Of a stretch of DNA of 64,000 bases, positions 40,109-48,494 are shown piece after piece. Both the position numbers and the translations under genes were made by a program. The notes beneath the pieces were generated by a model that worked only from the letters and a program-made list of their open reading frames with translations, had not been told where the DNA came from and ran no database searches. Origin of the DNA: Inediibacterium massiliense (lineage in GTDB: Bacteria; Bacillota; Clostridia; Peptostreptococcales; Thermotaleaceae); the NCBI RefSeq assembly GCF_001282725.1, contig NZ_LN876587.1:410075-474074 (forward strand), written 5' to 3'. Each line of letters starts with the position of its first letter. Within the stretch, counting starts at the first letter, position 1.

Positions 40109-40144
40109 GAGAAAGACTCTTAAAATAGGTTCTTAGTTGCAAAA

Positions 40145-40196
40145 AACTTCAGCATATGTGTTATCATTGATCCACACAATTTGCTGAAGTTTTTTA
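40145..40196 (+). terminator. Terminator between convergent nth and pnuC
   Basis: AACTTCAGC (40145-40153) pairs with GCTGAAGTT (40183-40191), with an inner GTG/CAC stem, followed by T's. The left arm continues CATATG as in the terminator at 11734. Confidence 0.78.
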
Positions 40197-40898
40197 TTAT
40201 AGACTCGTGTTTTCTTGATGACTTAGTTTTGTCCAGTTTATATAGCCATATGCAGAGTTAAATAAATAAGCTACCCACATAACAATCATTGTGATACTTC
40301 CCTGTGGAGTATTTAATAATAAAGTCCACATTACGATGGATACAATATTTACAATGATCCATAACAGCCATTGTTCTTTATATCTTAAAACTTGCAGAAT
40401 AAGTGCCATTACAGATGAAATGGTTGTAATGGAATCTATTAATTGAAGATTTCCATCTAACATGCTTAAAATCTTCCAATATCCAAGTATACATAAAATT
40501 AAAGTAATGAATAATAATGCTAGGGATTTTTTTGTTAATTCTTTAGCAATTACATTACCATCTTCATTTTCTTTATTTTTCCAAAGAAAAAAGCCAATGG
40601 CATTCATAGGCAAGAAATAAACTGCATTGAGCATGACTTCTCCAAATAGTTTGTTTTGATAACTAAGATAAGCATATAAAGCAACATTTATTGTAGCAAA
40701 AAAATATGTAGAGATTTTACCTTTTGCACAAAGAACTACGCCAATAATTCCGGTAACTCCACTTATAAGAGCAATTAAGCTATCTTTCCAAATAAAACTT
40801 AGACTAATCATTATTAAAGTAGATAATACTAGCCATACAATTTCAAATTTCGACCAGTCATCAAAATAACTTATAATACTTTTTTTATTATTCATCAC
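40197..40898 (-). CDS. pnuC: PnuC-family nicotinamide riboside transporter
   Basis: A 233-aa membrane protein with seven or so transmembrane helices and PnuC signatures: STYFFATINVALYAYLSYQN, KLFGEVMLNAVYFLPMNAIG, FFLWKN and EQWLLWIIVNIVSIVMWTLL. PnuC proteins carry nicotinamide riboside by facilitated diffusion; relatives take thiamine (PnuT), so the substrate is inferred. GTG 40898 has AAGGAGG at 10 nt; ATG 40895 is the alternative. It overlaps the PfkB kinase stop by 4 nt. Third gene of an operon with an ADP-ribosylglycohydrolase and a sugar/nucleoside kinase; a kinase next to PnuC would trap the imported nucleoside by phosphorylation. Confidence 0.88.
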   Translation of the reverse strand: MMNNKKSIISYFDDWSKFEIVWLVLSTLIMISLSFIWKDSLIALISGVTGIIGVVLCAKGKISTYFFATINVALYAYLSYQNKLFGEVMLNAVYFLPMNAIGFFLWKNKENEDGNVIAKELTKKSLALLFITLILCILGYWKILSMLDGNLQLIDSITTISSVMALILQVLRYKEQWLLWIIVNIVSIVMWTLLLNTPQGSITMIVMWVAYLFNSAYGYINWTKLSHQENTSL

Positions 40899-41803
40899 AA
40901 TACATAATCCTCCTTAGAAAATTCTTCTTTTTTCATTATGGGTCCTTGAGTTTCCACTATTTTAGCAGAGACCATATTTGCAATTTTACAAGCATTTTCA
41001 TAATCATATCCCATAGAAGTGGCTGCAATAATAGTTCCTATATGACTATCACCTGCTCCTATTGTATCTACAACATTGGCTGATCTTCCTTTTATCAATT
41101 TATGATCTTTTCCATTAAAAAACATTACTCCGTTAGGACCTAGGGTTACAAATACAATATTATTTGTTTGTGCATATAATTTATTAGAAGCTTCTACAAC
41201 TGTTTTTTCACCAGTGTAATCTAAAATCTCCTTTTCGTTTAAATGGATAATAGGTGATAAATCAAATATTTTCTTTAGAACAGGTTTGGCAATATATGTA
41301 ATTCTAGGTCCAGGTGCAAAATATATATTTTTTATATTTTGTTTGCATAGCCAAGAAGATATTACATGACCGCTTGGGCCCTCTATTTCATATCCAGATA
41401 TATAAATATTTTGATATAAACTCGTATCTAAATTTTCTAACCACTGGGATTGAAAATCACATTCTATTCCTTGAAGTGTGATAAAAGTTCTTTCACCAGT
41501 ATCTTCTACTAAACATAGACAATAGCCATTATCCTTTTGATGATCCTCAATAAATATTTTGTAATCATTTCTTTTTAGTTCTTTTTTTACAAGATCTCCG
41601 TAAGGACCATTGCCTACAGGGACAATTAAGCTATGATCCACATGAAAATTTTTTAATATATTGGAAACATTATAAGCACAACCGCCTACCATTATGGTTT
41701 GTTCTTTACTTGTAATATCTTCTCCTGTTTGGGGGAGGATAGGTATTTTCATTACAATATCTACTATGGCAGCTCCTAAAACTAAAGTTTTAATGTTGCT
41801 CAC
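40895..41803 (-). CDS. PfkB-family sugar/nucleoside kinase
   Basis: A 302-aa ribokinase-fold kinase. The N-terminal motif GAAIVDIVMKIP, the GGCAYNVSNILKNF substrate segment and the C-terminal PfkB signature DTIGAGDSHIGTI with the catalytic aspartate are present. The substrate is not readable, but placement between pnuC and an ADP-ribosylglycohydrolase suggests a nucleoside or ribose derivative. The start is odd: GTG 41803 lies within the AGAGGTG ribosome-like sequence itself, while an ATT codon at 41794 has correct spacing to it and would start at the family-typical K-T-L-V-L-G. It overlaps both neighbours, by 14 and 4 nt. Confidence 0.88.
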   Translation of the reverse strand: MSNIKTLVLGAAIVDIVMKIPILPQTGEDITSKEQTIMVGGCAYNVSNILKNFHVDHSLIVPVGNGPYGDLVKKELKRNDYKIFIEDHQKDNGYCLCLVEDTGERTFITLQGIECDFQSQWLENLDTSLYQNIYISGYEIEGPSGHVISSWLCKQNIKNIYFAPGPRITYIAKPVLKKIFDLSPIIHLNEKEILDYTGEKTVVEASNKLYAQTNNIVFVTLGPNGVMFFNGKDHKLIKGRSANVVDTIGAGDSHIGTIIAATSMGYDYENACKIANMVSAKIVETQGPIMKKEEFSKEDYVL

Positions 41804-42785
41804 CTCTTTTTTCGTTTAATGTATTTATATAATGAAATAAATTTATATCATTAGATACATTGATTTGATCAATATATTTTTGATCAATACTTTTATATCC
41901 TTTTAAGGCTCCACAGATAGCTGTTGCCATAGCTCCAATAGTATCTGTATCTCCACCTAAATTGGCGCAAAGCAGACTACACTTTACAGGATCTTGAGCA
42001 TAATAAGCTATAGATAAAGCTGTAGGAACAGATTCACTCATTAAAACTCCAGAACCTATAGTGTTATATATTTCTTCTAAGAATTTTTCATCTTCTCCTT
42101 TATATTTGTGTGCAAGTTGTACTCCCAATTTAATTCTTGAACTTAACAGAGGATTGAAGGTCTCGTTTCCTAAACGTAAGGCAAGACTTTCTATCTCAAA
42201 GACATCTTGTAAGATATCTTTAAATTCATTATTATAAAATGCAGAACTTACAGCCATTGCGATCATAGAAGCTCCTGCAATAGTGATATCACTACTATGA
42301 GTAATTTTAGAAATATGATATACATAGTCAGCAAGTTCTTTTTTTTGTTTAGGATCAAATAAACAGCCTATAGGTGCGATTCTCATAGCTGCTCCATTTG
42401 TTTGTGCATTGTTAGTTATAATACTTGCGTCTTTACCTTCTTTAAATTTTAGTAATGCTTCCTTGGAAGTAGGACCTAAAATGTTATTGTCAAAGGCATT
42501 TTCTTTTTCTGCCCATTTAAGCATTCTTTGGGCTATATCATAAACATTGATTTTAAAATGATTTGCAAATAGTGAATCTAATAAGATGAGAGCTTGTGAT
42601 GTATCATCTGTAAATTGTCCCTTTATAAAATTACAAGCTACTTCATTTTCCTTAGGACCATCTAAAAAGCCATCTATTTTTCCAAAATATGCTTTTACTT
42701 TTCTTCTGCTCCACAGCTCTGAAGGCATTCCCATAGCATCTCCCAATGCCATGCCGTATAGAGTGCCTGCTATTTTATCTATCAT
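41790..42785 (-). CDS. ADP-ribosylglycohydrolase family protein
   Basis: A 331-aa ARH/DraG-type hydrolase with the binuclear-metal motifs GQFTDDTSQAL (about residue 74) and GGDTDTIGAMATAICGALKG near 280, plus GTLYGMALGDAMGMPSE at the start. Family members remove ADP-ribose from proteins or small molecules. GAGGTG is well placed before the ATG at 42785. It is the first gene of the operon with a PfkB kinase and pnuC, divergent from a GntR regulator across a 208-nt region with candidate operators. The context suggests salvage of ADP-ribose- or nicotinamide-riboside-related compounds rather than protein modification. Confidence 0.9.
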   Translation of the reverse strand: MIDKIAGTLYGMALGDAMGMPSELWSRRKVKAYFGKIDGFLDGPKENEVACNFIKGQFTDDTSQALILLDSLFANHFKINVYDIAQRMLKWAEKENAFDNNILGPTSKEALLKFKEGKDASIITNNAQTNGAAMRIAPIGCLFDPKQKKELADYVYHISKITHSSDITIAGASMIAMAVSSAFYNNEFKDILQDVFEIESLALRLGNETFNPLLSSRIKLGVQLAHKYKGEDEKFLEEIYNTIGSGVLMSESVPTALSIAYYAQDPVKCSLLCANLGGDTDTIGAMATAICGALKGYKSIDQKYIDQINVSNDINLFHYINTLNEKRGEQH

Positions 42786-42813
42786 GCGTTGATCACCTCA
42801 ATCTAATTAATAT

Positions 42814-42906
42814 AAATATAACAAGTTGTATTATGAAGATAACAACATATATTATAATAATAGATTGTTTTTATGTCAATAAATTTGAGTACGAATTTGT
42901 TATATT
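42814..42906. promoter_or_regulatory. Paired candidate GntR operators in the divergent region
   Basis: AATATAACAAGTTG (42815-42828) and the inverse copy CGAATTTGTTATATT (42892-42906, reverse AATATAACAAATTCG) share AATATAACAA-[AG]-TT. One flanks the operon start, the other precedes the gntR promoter. Confidence 0.4.
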
Positions 42907-42928
42907 ATAAAACAGGTATTTTATTAGC

Positions 42929-42958
42929 TTGAAATGTTATACAATAGGTAGGTATAAT
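42929..42958 (+). promoter_or_regulatory. Sigma-A-type promoter of gntR
   Basis: TTGAAA (42929-42934), an 18-nt spacer and TATAAT (42953-42958). The start codon is at 42994. Confidence 0.6.
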
Positions 42959-42993
42959 ACTAACATAAGGAATATCAATAAGGAGATTATGAT

Positions 42994-43719
42994 ATGAAAA
43001 GTATGTTACCCAAGTATTATTTAATAAAAGAAAGTATTATCAATAAAATAAATAAAGAAGAGATATATGTCAATGAGCTTCTTCCTTCAGAAAGAGAGCT
43101 TATGGAAGAATATAAAGTAAGCAGAATAACAGTCAGAAGGGCTATTGAGGAATTAGAAAAGGAAGGATATATATACAAAATACAAGGAAAGGGAAGTTTT
43201 GTGAAAGGAGATCATTTAAAACAAGGTCTTACAAAAGTACATAGCTATACAGAAAGTATACAACAGCAGGGGATGAAACCTAGCAGGAAAGTTTTATATT
43301 CCAATATAGAAAAACCTGATAAAAAAAGAAGAAATATATTTAATATACAAAGTGAAGAGGATCTGTTTGTTTTAGAACGTATTTATTATGCGGATCAAGA
43401 TCCTATCTGTGTTACAAAAGCCATGTTGCCTTATAAATTATTTCCTAAAATAGAATGTTTCGACTTTTCCAATCATTCATTATATGCAATTTTAGAAAAT
43501 TTTTATCATCTAAAGATTACTAGAGCAACCCAAAGTTTAGAGGCTGTTATTGCTCCAGAACATGTATCACAACACTTGAATTTAGGAAGTGGTTTTCCTG
43601 TATTGTTGTTTAGGGCGGTTACATTTGGAATGATTAATAATGTTGAGGTTCCATTTGAAACTTACAAATCTTATTATAAAACAGATAAAATTAAATATTA
43701 TATTGATCAAGTAAGATAA
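42994..43719 (+). CDS. GntR-family (HutC/UTRA type) transcription regulator
   Basis: A 241-aa GntR regulator. The N-terminal winged helix-turn-helix is at about residues 10-75 (LPSERELMEEYKVSRITVRR, AIEELEKEGYIYKIQGKGSF), followed by a UTRA ligand domain at about 90-235 (LERIYYADQDPICVTKAMLP, VPFETYKSYY). Effectors of this type are usually sugars or nucleoside-like molecules. AAGGAG precedes ATG 42994. It is divergent from the ADP-ribosylglycohydrolase/PfkB/pnuC operon, which it most likely controls together with itself. Confidence 0.88.
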   Translation: MKSMLPKYYLIKESIINKINKEEIYVNELLPSERELMEEYKVSRITVRRAIEELEKEGYIYKIQGKGSFVKGDHLKQGLTKVHSYTESIQQQGMKPSRKVLYSNIEKPDKKRRNIFNIQSEEDLFVLERIYYADQDPICVTKAMLPYKLFPKIECFDFSNHSLYAILENFYHLKITRATQSLEAVIAPEHVSQHLNLGSGFPVLLFRAVTFGMINNVEVPFETYKSYYKTDKIKYYIDQVR

Positions 43720-43735
43720 TACAATAAAAATATTC

Positions 43736-43777
43736 ATATAAACCTTTTGGTGAAAAATATAAGCAAAGGTTTTATAT
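43736..43777 (+). other. Stem-loop between gntR and yjdF-like gene
   Basis: ATATAAACCTTT (43736-43747) pairs with AAAGGTTTTATAT (43765-43777), one bulged T. No T-run follows, so it is not a clear terminator. Confidence 0.4.
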
Positions 43778-43803
43778 GGTATCTTTGCGAGAGGAATTTT
43801 TAT

Positions 43804-44481
43804 ATGGATAAAAATAATAAAATCATATTTTCTATTTTACTGACAAGTTTTATGGGGGTATTTATTTGGTCTTTTATCAATCCTAAGGATTTGTTTACAT
43901 GGTTTTTGGAGGTGGCTCCAGCGGTAATAGGGCTGATTGTGGTATTCATTACTTTTAAAAGGTTTAGATTATCTACTCTTTTGTATGGATTAATATGGAT
44001 ACATGCAGTTATTCTGGTGATTGGAGGTCACTATACCTATGCAGAGATGCCACTATTTAATTGGCTTAAGGATAGTTTTGATTTAAGTAGAAATTATTAT
44101 GATAGATTTGGTCATTTTTTTCAAGGATTTGTACCTGCTATGATTACAAGAGAAATACTTTTGCGTAAATCTACATTAGAGAAAGGAAAGTTATTGAATT
44201 TTATTATTGTTTCTATTTGTTTAGCCATTAGTGCAATTTATGAATTGATAGAATGGTTTGTGGCAGAATTAACAGGTACTGCTGCAGAAGCATTTTTAGG
44301 AACACAAGGGGATGTATGGGATACACAGTGGGACATGTTTATGGCATTATGTGGAGCTGTTATTTCCTTGATCTTTCTCAGCAAAATACATGATCGTATT
44401 TTAAAGAAAGAACAATTATGGATAAATGAAAAAAGGATGGAGGATCATAATTATGAGATCAACTATACAACTACTGATTAG
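43804..44481 (+). CDS. YjdF-family (DUF2238) membrane protein
   Basis: A 225-aa integral membrane protein with six predicted helices: IIFSILLTSFMGVFIWSF, FLEVAPAVIGLIVVFITFKR, LLYGLIWIHAVILVIGGHYT, LLNFIIVSICLAISAIYELI and a last helix near MFMALCGAVISLIFLSKI. Family motifs include GGHYTYAEMPLFNWLKD, YDRFGHFFQGFVPAMITREI and YELIEWFVAELTGTAAEAFL GTQGDVWDTQWDM. Start at ATG 43804 with GAGAGG upstream rather than the ATG-less extension to 43747. Biochemical function is unknown. It probably forms a unit with gntR or is read alone. Confidence 0.85.
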   Translation: MDKNNKIIFSILLTSFMGVFIWSFINPKDLFTWFLEVAPAVIGLIVVFITFKRFRLSTLLYGLIWIHAVILVIGGHYTYAEMPLFNWLKDSFDLSRNYYDRFGHFFQGFVPAMITREILLRKSTLEKGKLLNFIIVSICLAISAIYELIEWFVAELTGTAAEAFLGTQGDVWDTQWDMFMALCGAVISLIFLSKIHDRILKKEQLWINEKRMEDHNYEINYTTTD

Positions 44482-44593
44482 ATTGATTTTATCTAAAACT
44501 GATTCAAAAAACGACTCTTAAATAAGCTGAATTATTATATAACTAATAACTTTAAAAATCGTACTTTAAGACTATAGACTTTAATCTATAAGT

Positions 44594-44634
44594 AAAATAT
44601 CTTTTAGAAAATAGTATTCTAAAGGATATTTTTT
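44594..44634 (+). terminator. Terminator after yjdF-like gene
   Basis: AAAATATCTTTTAGAA (44594-44609) pairs with TTCTAAAGGATATTTT (44617-44632) with a G-U pair, and T's follow. Confidence 0.7.
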
Positions 44635-44734
44635 AGATAATGAGAGTAAAAAGGAAAAAAGGAAATTGTAAAATTATGAAGAATATAATAAAATTAAGTA
44701 AAAAGAAGGTTTGAAGTTGAAAGAGGTGCGAATT

Positions 44735-46732
44735 ATGACAAAATCCATAATGGGAAAAATTGCTCCTTATGAAGCTGTTTTTTCATTGGATATTGGAACA
44801 AAGAGTATAACTGGAATTGTTGCAAAGAAACAAGATGAAAAGTTTATTATAGTAGATACGGAGATTATGGAATATTCTGAGCGAGCTATGTATGATGGAC
44901 AAATTCATGATATTGATAAAGTAGCTAGGGCAGCTACCATTGTAAAAGAGAAACTAGAGGAAAGACTGGGATTTCAGTTAACAGAAGTCGCTATTGCAGC
45001 AGCAGGTAGAGCATTGAAAACCCATAGAGTTCAAGTAGGTATGGATATTGATTCTACAAAAGAAATTGATCAAGCTACTATTCAAAGCCTAGAAATAGAA
45101 GGAATTCAGAAAGCTCAAAAAATATTAGATGGCGAAAATATGAAAGATGTTAAATATTATTGTGTAGGACATACAGTGATCCATTATTATTTAAATGGAA
45201 GTATGATTACATCCTTAAAAGGACATAGAGGAGATAAAATAGAAGCAGATATATTGGCTACATTTCTTCCTCATGTAGTTGTAGATAGCTTGTATGCAGT
45301 AATGGATAAGATAGGACTTGAAGTAGTTTATTTAACCCTAGAGCCTATTGCAGCGATTCATGTGGCTATACCCCCTAAAGTAAGGCTTTTAAATTTAGCT
45401 TTAGTAGATATTGGGGCAGGGACATCAGATATTGCCATCACACAAGATGGTACAATTGTATCTTATGCCATGGCATCTATTGCAGGAGATGAAATTACAG
45501 AAGCTATTGCAAAAGAATTTTTACTAGATTTTGATACAGCTGAAAAGTTAAAAATAGATTTAAATCAAAATGAAAGTCATACTTTTGAAGATATTGTAGG
45601 AATTTCTTATACTATGACTACAGAAGAAATTGTAAAAAGAATTGCTTTGGCTATAGAAAATCTTGCAAAAGAAATTTCTCAAAAGATTATAGAATATAAT
45701 GGAAAAGCTCCCAGTGCAGTATTTTGTATAGGAGGAGGAAGCCAAATTCCAACACTTACTCAATATATAGCCGATGATTTAGGATTAAAGGAAGAAAGGG
45801 TTGTAGTAAGAGGAACAGAAATTATACAAAATGTAGAGTTTTTATGTGAAAAATTACAAGGACCAGAGTTTATTACACCAATAGGAATTTGTATGATTAG
45901 TACAAAAGAACAAGCTGAAAATTTTATCAAGGTAGGTGTCAATGAGAATGTAGTAAAGTTGTTTCAGACCAAAGAGCTTTTTGTATCGGATGCTTTAATT
46001 AAAGCAGGAGTGAATGCTAAACAGTTAATTGGAAGAAGTGGAAAAAATTTAAATCTATTTATAAATGGTGAAAAGAAATTGATCAAAGGTACTTTTGGAG
46101 AAGCTGCTCAAATTTATGTGAATGGAAAATTGTCTAATTTAGATGAAAGAATTTATCATATGGATCAAATTATCTTTCATCCTGCTGTAAATGGACAGGA
46201 TGGAGTGTTATCTTTAAAAGATTTTATAGAAAAAACAGGAGTTGTACGATTGAATGATGTAGAGATTCATTTGGTGAATCATGTATTAGTCAATGAAGAG
46301 AAAAAAGATGTAGATTATATTTTAAAAGATGGGGATCAAATCACTACTACAGAGATCCATAATGTATTAGAGGTTTTAAAGAAATTTAATATAGAGGAAG
46401 AACAATATCATATATATGTAAATGGAATAGAGGCAGATCCATATTTTATACTAAAAAGTGAAGATGAGATTGTGATTTGTGAAAAAGGAGAAAAAATATC
46501 TAACGATGCAAAACTTATTAAAGAAGATACAATAAAAATAACAGTAAATAATGAAGAAATAGAAATGCTTAAAAAAGGAAAAGAACCTATTTTTGTAGAT
46601 ATATTTGATTATTTTGATTTTGATAGAACAAAAGCTCAAGGAACACTGATTATGGAGTTAAATGGAGAAAGAGCGGCTTATACAGATTCTATTCAAGATG
46701 GAGATAGAATAGAAATATATTGGAAAAAATGA
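44735..46732 (+). CDS. FtsA-like actin-fold ATPase with long beta-grasp-like tail
   Basis: A 665-aa protein. Residues about 10-380 are an FtsA/PilM actin-type ATPase: phosphate-1 loop FSLDIGTKSITGIVAKK, phosphate-2 loop LALVDIGAGTSDIAITQDG and adenosine loop VFCIGGGSQIPTLTQYIADD. Residues about 400-665 are a tail absent from ordinary FtsA, with repeated short segments of the form V-N-G followed by DGDxI (for example YVNGIEADPYFILKSEDEIV; ending ELNGERAAYTDSIQDGDRIE), which resemble tandem ThiS/ubiquitin-like beta-grasp units. AAAGAGGTG is well placed before ATG 44735; 44711 is a weaker alternative. Known in Clostridia as an FtsA-domain protein; its process (division, sporulation or pili) is not clear. 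No ftsZ is near. Confidence 0.82.
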   Translation: MTKSIMGKIAPYEAVFSLDIGTKSITGIVAKKQDEKFIIVDTEIMEYSERAMYDGQIHDIDKVARAATIVKEKLEERLGFQLTEVAIAAAGRALKTHRVQVGMDIDSTKEIDQATIQSLEIEGIQKAQKILDGENMKDVKYYCVGHTVIHYYLNGSMITSLKGHRGDKIEADILATFLPHVVVDSLYAVMDKIGLEVVYLTLEPIAAIHVAIPPKVRLLNLALVDIGAGTSDIAITQDGTIVSYAMASIAGDEITEAIAKEFLLDFDTAEKLKIDLNQNESHTFEDIVGISYTMTTEEIVKRIALAIENLAKEISQKIIEYNGKAPSAVFCIGGGSQIPTLTQYIADDLGLKEERVVVRGTEIIQNVEFLCEKLQGPEFITPIGICMISTKEQAENFIKVGVNENVVKLFQTKELFVSDALIKAGVNAKQLIGRSGKNLNLFINGEKKLIKGTFGEAAQIYVNGKLSNLDERIYHMDQIIFHPAVNGQDGVLSLKDFIEKTGVVRLNDVEIHLVNHVLVNEEKKDVDYILKDGDQITTTEIHNVLEVLKKFNIEEEQYHIYVNGIEADPYFILKSEDEIVICEKGEKISNDAKLIKEDTIKITVNNEEIEMLKKGKEPIFVDIFDYFDFDRTKAQGTLIMELNGERAAYTDSIQDGDRIEIYWKK

Positions 46733-46759
46733 ACTAGAGCATAGCTCTAGTAATTTTTT
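46733..46759 (+). terminator. Terminator after FtsA-like gene
   Basis: ACTAGAGC (46733-46740) and GCTCTAGT (46744-46751) are complementary with a 3-nt loop, followed by TTTTTT. Confidence 0.78.
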
Positions 46760-46774
46760 GTGAGATAAAAAAGA

Positions 46775-46792
46775 GAGGGAAAAAATTCCCTC
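46775..46792 (+). other. Hairpin before the 35-codon ORF
   Basis: GAGGGAA (46775-46781) pairs with TTCCCTC (46786-46792); no T-run. It ends 7 nt before the AAGGGGG ribosome site of the small ORF, and the TTCCCTC arm could alternatively pair with it. Confidence 0.4.
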
Positions 46793-46814
46793 ATCTTAAA
46801 AGGGGGAAAAAACT

Positions 46815-46922
46815 GTGGGTTTTTGTTCACTACATAGTATGCATGTACAAAAAAAACGTTACACAAAATGGAAAATGGATCAAAAAGTATCCTCTATGCT
46901 AGAAAATAAATATGATGTATAG
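46815..46922 (+). CDS. Possible 35-residue small protein
   Basis: A 35-codon ORF starting at GTG 46815, with AAAGGGGG (46799-46806) 8 nt upstream. The peptide begins MGFCSLHSMHVQKKRYTKWK and ends SSMLENKYDV: basic in the middle (KKRYTKWK), no membrane segment. It lies between the FtsA-like terminator and the VanW gene, just after a hairpin. No family recognised. It may be a real small protein, a leader peptide or chance; the ideal ribosome-site spacing is its main support. Confidence 0.35.
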   Translation: MGFCSLHSMHVQKKRYTKWKMDQKVSSMLENKYDV

Positions 46923-47018
46923 TAATAAGGGAAACTATATTATTTGTACTACAGATATAAGTCATTTAATACAATAGTATATATAATATTTATCGCAGAA
47001 TAGGAAGGAGGAGTTATT

Positions 47019-48470
47019 TTGAGCGAAAATATAAAGAGCAAAGAAAAGAAGTTAAAGCTTGGTACTGGTCTTATTATTGTATTATTAAGTTTTCTTTTGT
47101 CTATTACGGCAATTGGATTCTTTTTACTATATCAAGATACTATTTATGATGGTGTAAATATAGAGAATCTAGATGTAGGTGGAATTTCTATCATGGAAGC
47201 TCAAGAGAAAGCAAGAAATCATTTTGATACTATAGGGATAGATGGCAAAATTTGTTTTTCTTATGGAGATAAAAATTGGGAGGTAAGTAGTAAAGACATT
47301 GGATATACTTATGATTATACAAAAGCTGTCCAAGAGGCTTATCAAGTGGGAAGAGAGGGAAGTTATTTTGAAAGATTACAGACTATTCTTTCCCTGTATA
47401 AAAATCCTTATTCTATAAGCTTAAAACCTATTTATGATCATGAAAAAATGAATCAATTTATAGATACTATTGAAAATGAAATTAATAAAAAGGAAAAAGA
47501 TGCAACGATTACAAGAAGTGGTGGCAGATTTCATATTACCAATGAAGTGGTGGGATTACAGTTAGATGTAAAAAAAACACAACAGCTTGTAGGGGAATCA
47601 TTGAAAAATACGAAACTTAAAGAAGATATATATATTCAGTTATCTGTATCAAGTATTTCTCCTAAAGTAAGTGCAGAAAGTTTAAGCACGATCCAAGATG
47701 TATTAGGAGAGTATGAAACTACTTTCAATGCTTCTAATGCAAGTAGAAGTGAAAATATAAGATTATCTGCAAAATCAATCAATGGAACTGTTTTAATGCC
47801 TACAGAAGTTTTTTCTTTTAATGATGTTGTAGGACCAAGAAGTAAAGAAAAAGGATATCAAGGAGCTACTGTGATATTTGAAGGAGAATTTGTAGAAGGA
47901 TTAGGAGGTGGCGTTTGTCAGACTTCTAGTACTTTATATAATGCAGTACTTTTAAGTAATTTAGATACTGTACAAAGAGTAAAACATACTATTCCATCTA
48001 CTTATGTTCCAAAAGGAAGAGATGCAACCGTATCTTATGGAGTATTAGACTTTAAATTTAAAAATTCAACTGCAAATCCAGTTTATATAGAAAGCTATGT
48101 AGGTGGAAATAAGGTTAAATTTAGAATTTATGGACATAAAGCAGATTCAAGGAGAGTAGAAATTCAATCTATAGAAAATGAAGTGATCAAAAGACCAATA
48201 GAAGTCAAATATGATTCTACACTTGCAGAAGGAAAAGAAAGAATAGAGCAAAAAGGAAGAGATGGATATAAAGTTAGTACCTATAAAATTGTATGTGAAA
48301 ATGGGAAAGAAATAGAGAGAAAACAAATTTCAAATGATTATTATAAGCCTAAAACTCAGGTTGTTGTAAAAGGAACTAAAAAAGCAACTCCATCTAATTC
48401 TGTAAAGACTCAGAAAAAGGAAGATCATAAGGAAACAAATATTCCTTCTCATGATCAAACTATTTATTGA
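47019..48470 (+). CDS. VanW-family protein with G5 domain
   Basis: A 483-aa surface-type protein. N-terminal membrane anchor at about 15-38 (LGTGLIIVLLSFLLSITAIGFF), a repeated peptidoglycan-binding-like region at about 45-200 (GVNIENLDVGGISIMEAQEK), the VanW core at about 235-370 (FSFNDVVGPRSKEKGYQGAT, GLGGGVCQTSSTLYNAVLLS, DATVSYGVLDFKFKN) and a G5-like segment at about 385-450. The C terminus is low-complexity and charged. It starts at TTG 47019 with AAGGAGGAG upstream. VanW proteins occur near vancomycin-resistance genes, but their reaction is unknown, and the family is widespread in Clostridia. Expected to face the cell wall. Confidence 0.9.
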   Translation: MSENIKSKEKKLKLGTGLIIVLLSFLLSITAIGFFLLYQDTIYDGVNIENLDVGGISIMEAQEKARNHFDTIGIDGKICFSYGDKNWEVSSKDIGYTYDYTKAVQEAYQVGREGSYFERLQTILSLYKNPYSISLKPIYDHEKMNQFIDTIENEINKKEKDATITRSGGRFHITNEVVGLQLDVKKTQQLVGESLKNTKLKEDIYIQLSVSSISPKVSAESLSTIQDVLGEYETTFNASNASRSENIRLSAKSINGTVLMPTEVFSFNDVVGPRSKEKGYQGATVIFEGEFVEGLGGGVCQTSSTLYNAVLLSNLDTVQRVKHTIPSTYVPKGRDATVSYGVLDFKFKNSTANPVYIESYVGGNKVKFRIYGHKADSRRVEIQSIENEVIKRPIEVKYDSTLAEGKERIEQKGRDGYKVSTYKIVCENGKEIERKQISNDYYKPKTQVVVKGTKKATPSNSVKTQKKEDHKETNIPSHDQTIY

Positions 48471-48494
48471 TACAAAAGATAAAGAGGTGAAGGA

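Noticed and set aside
44453-44521. 22-codon ORF at the end of the yjdF-like gene with GGAGG 9 nt upstream
   Set aside because: It overlaps the end of the larger gene and the ribosome-like sequence is explained by that gene's codons; no family and no second support.
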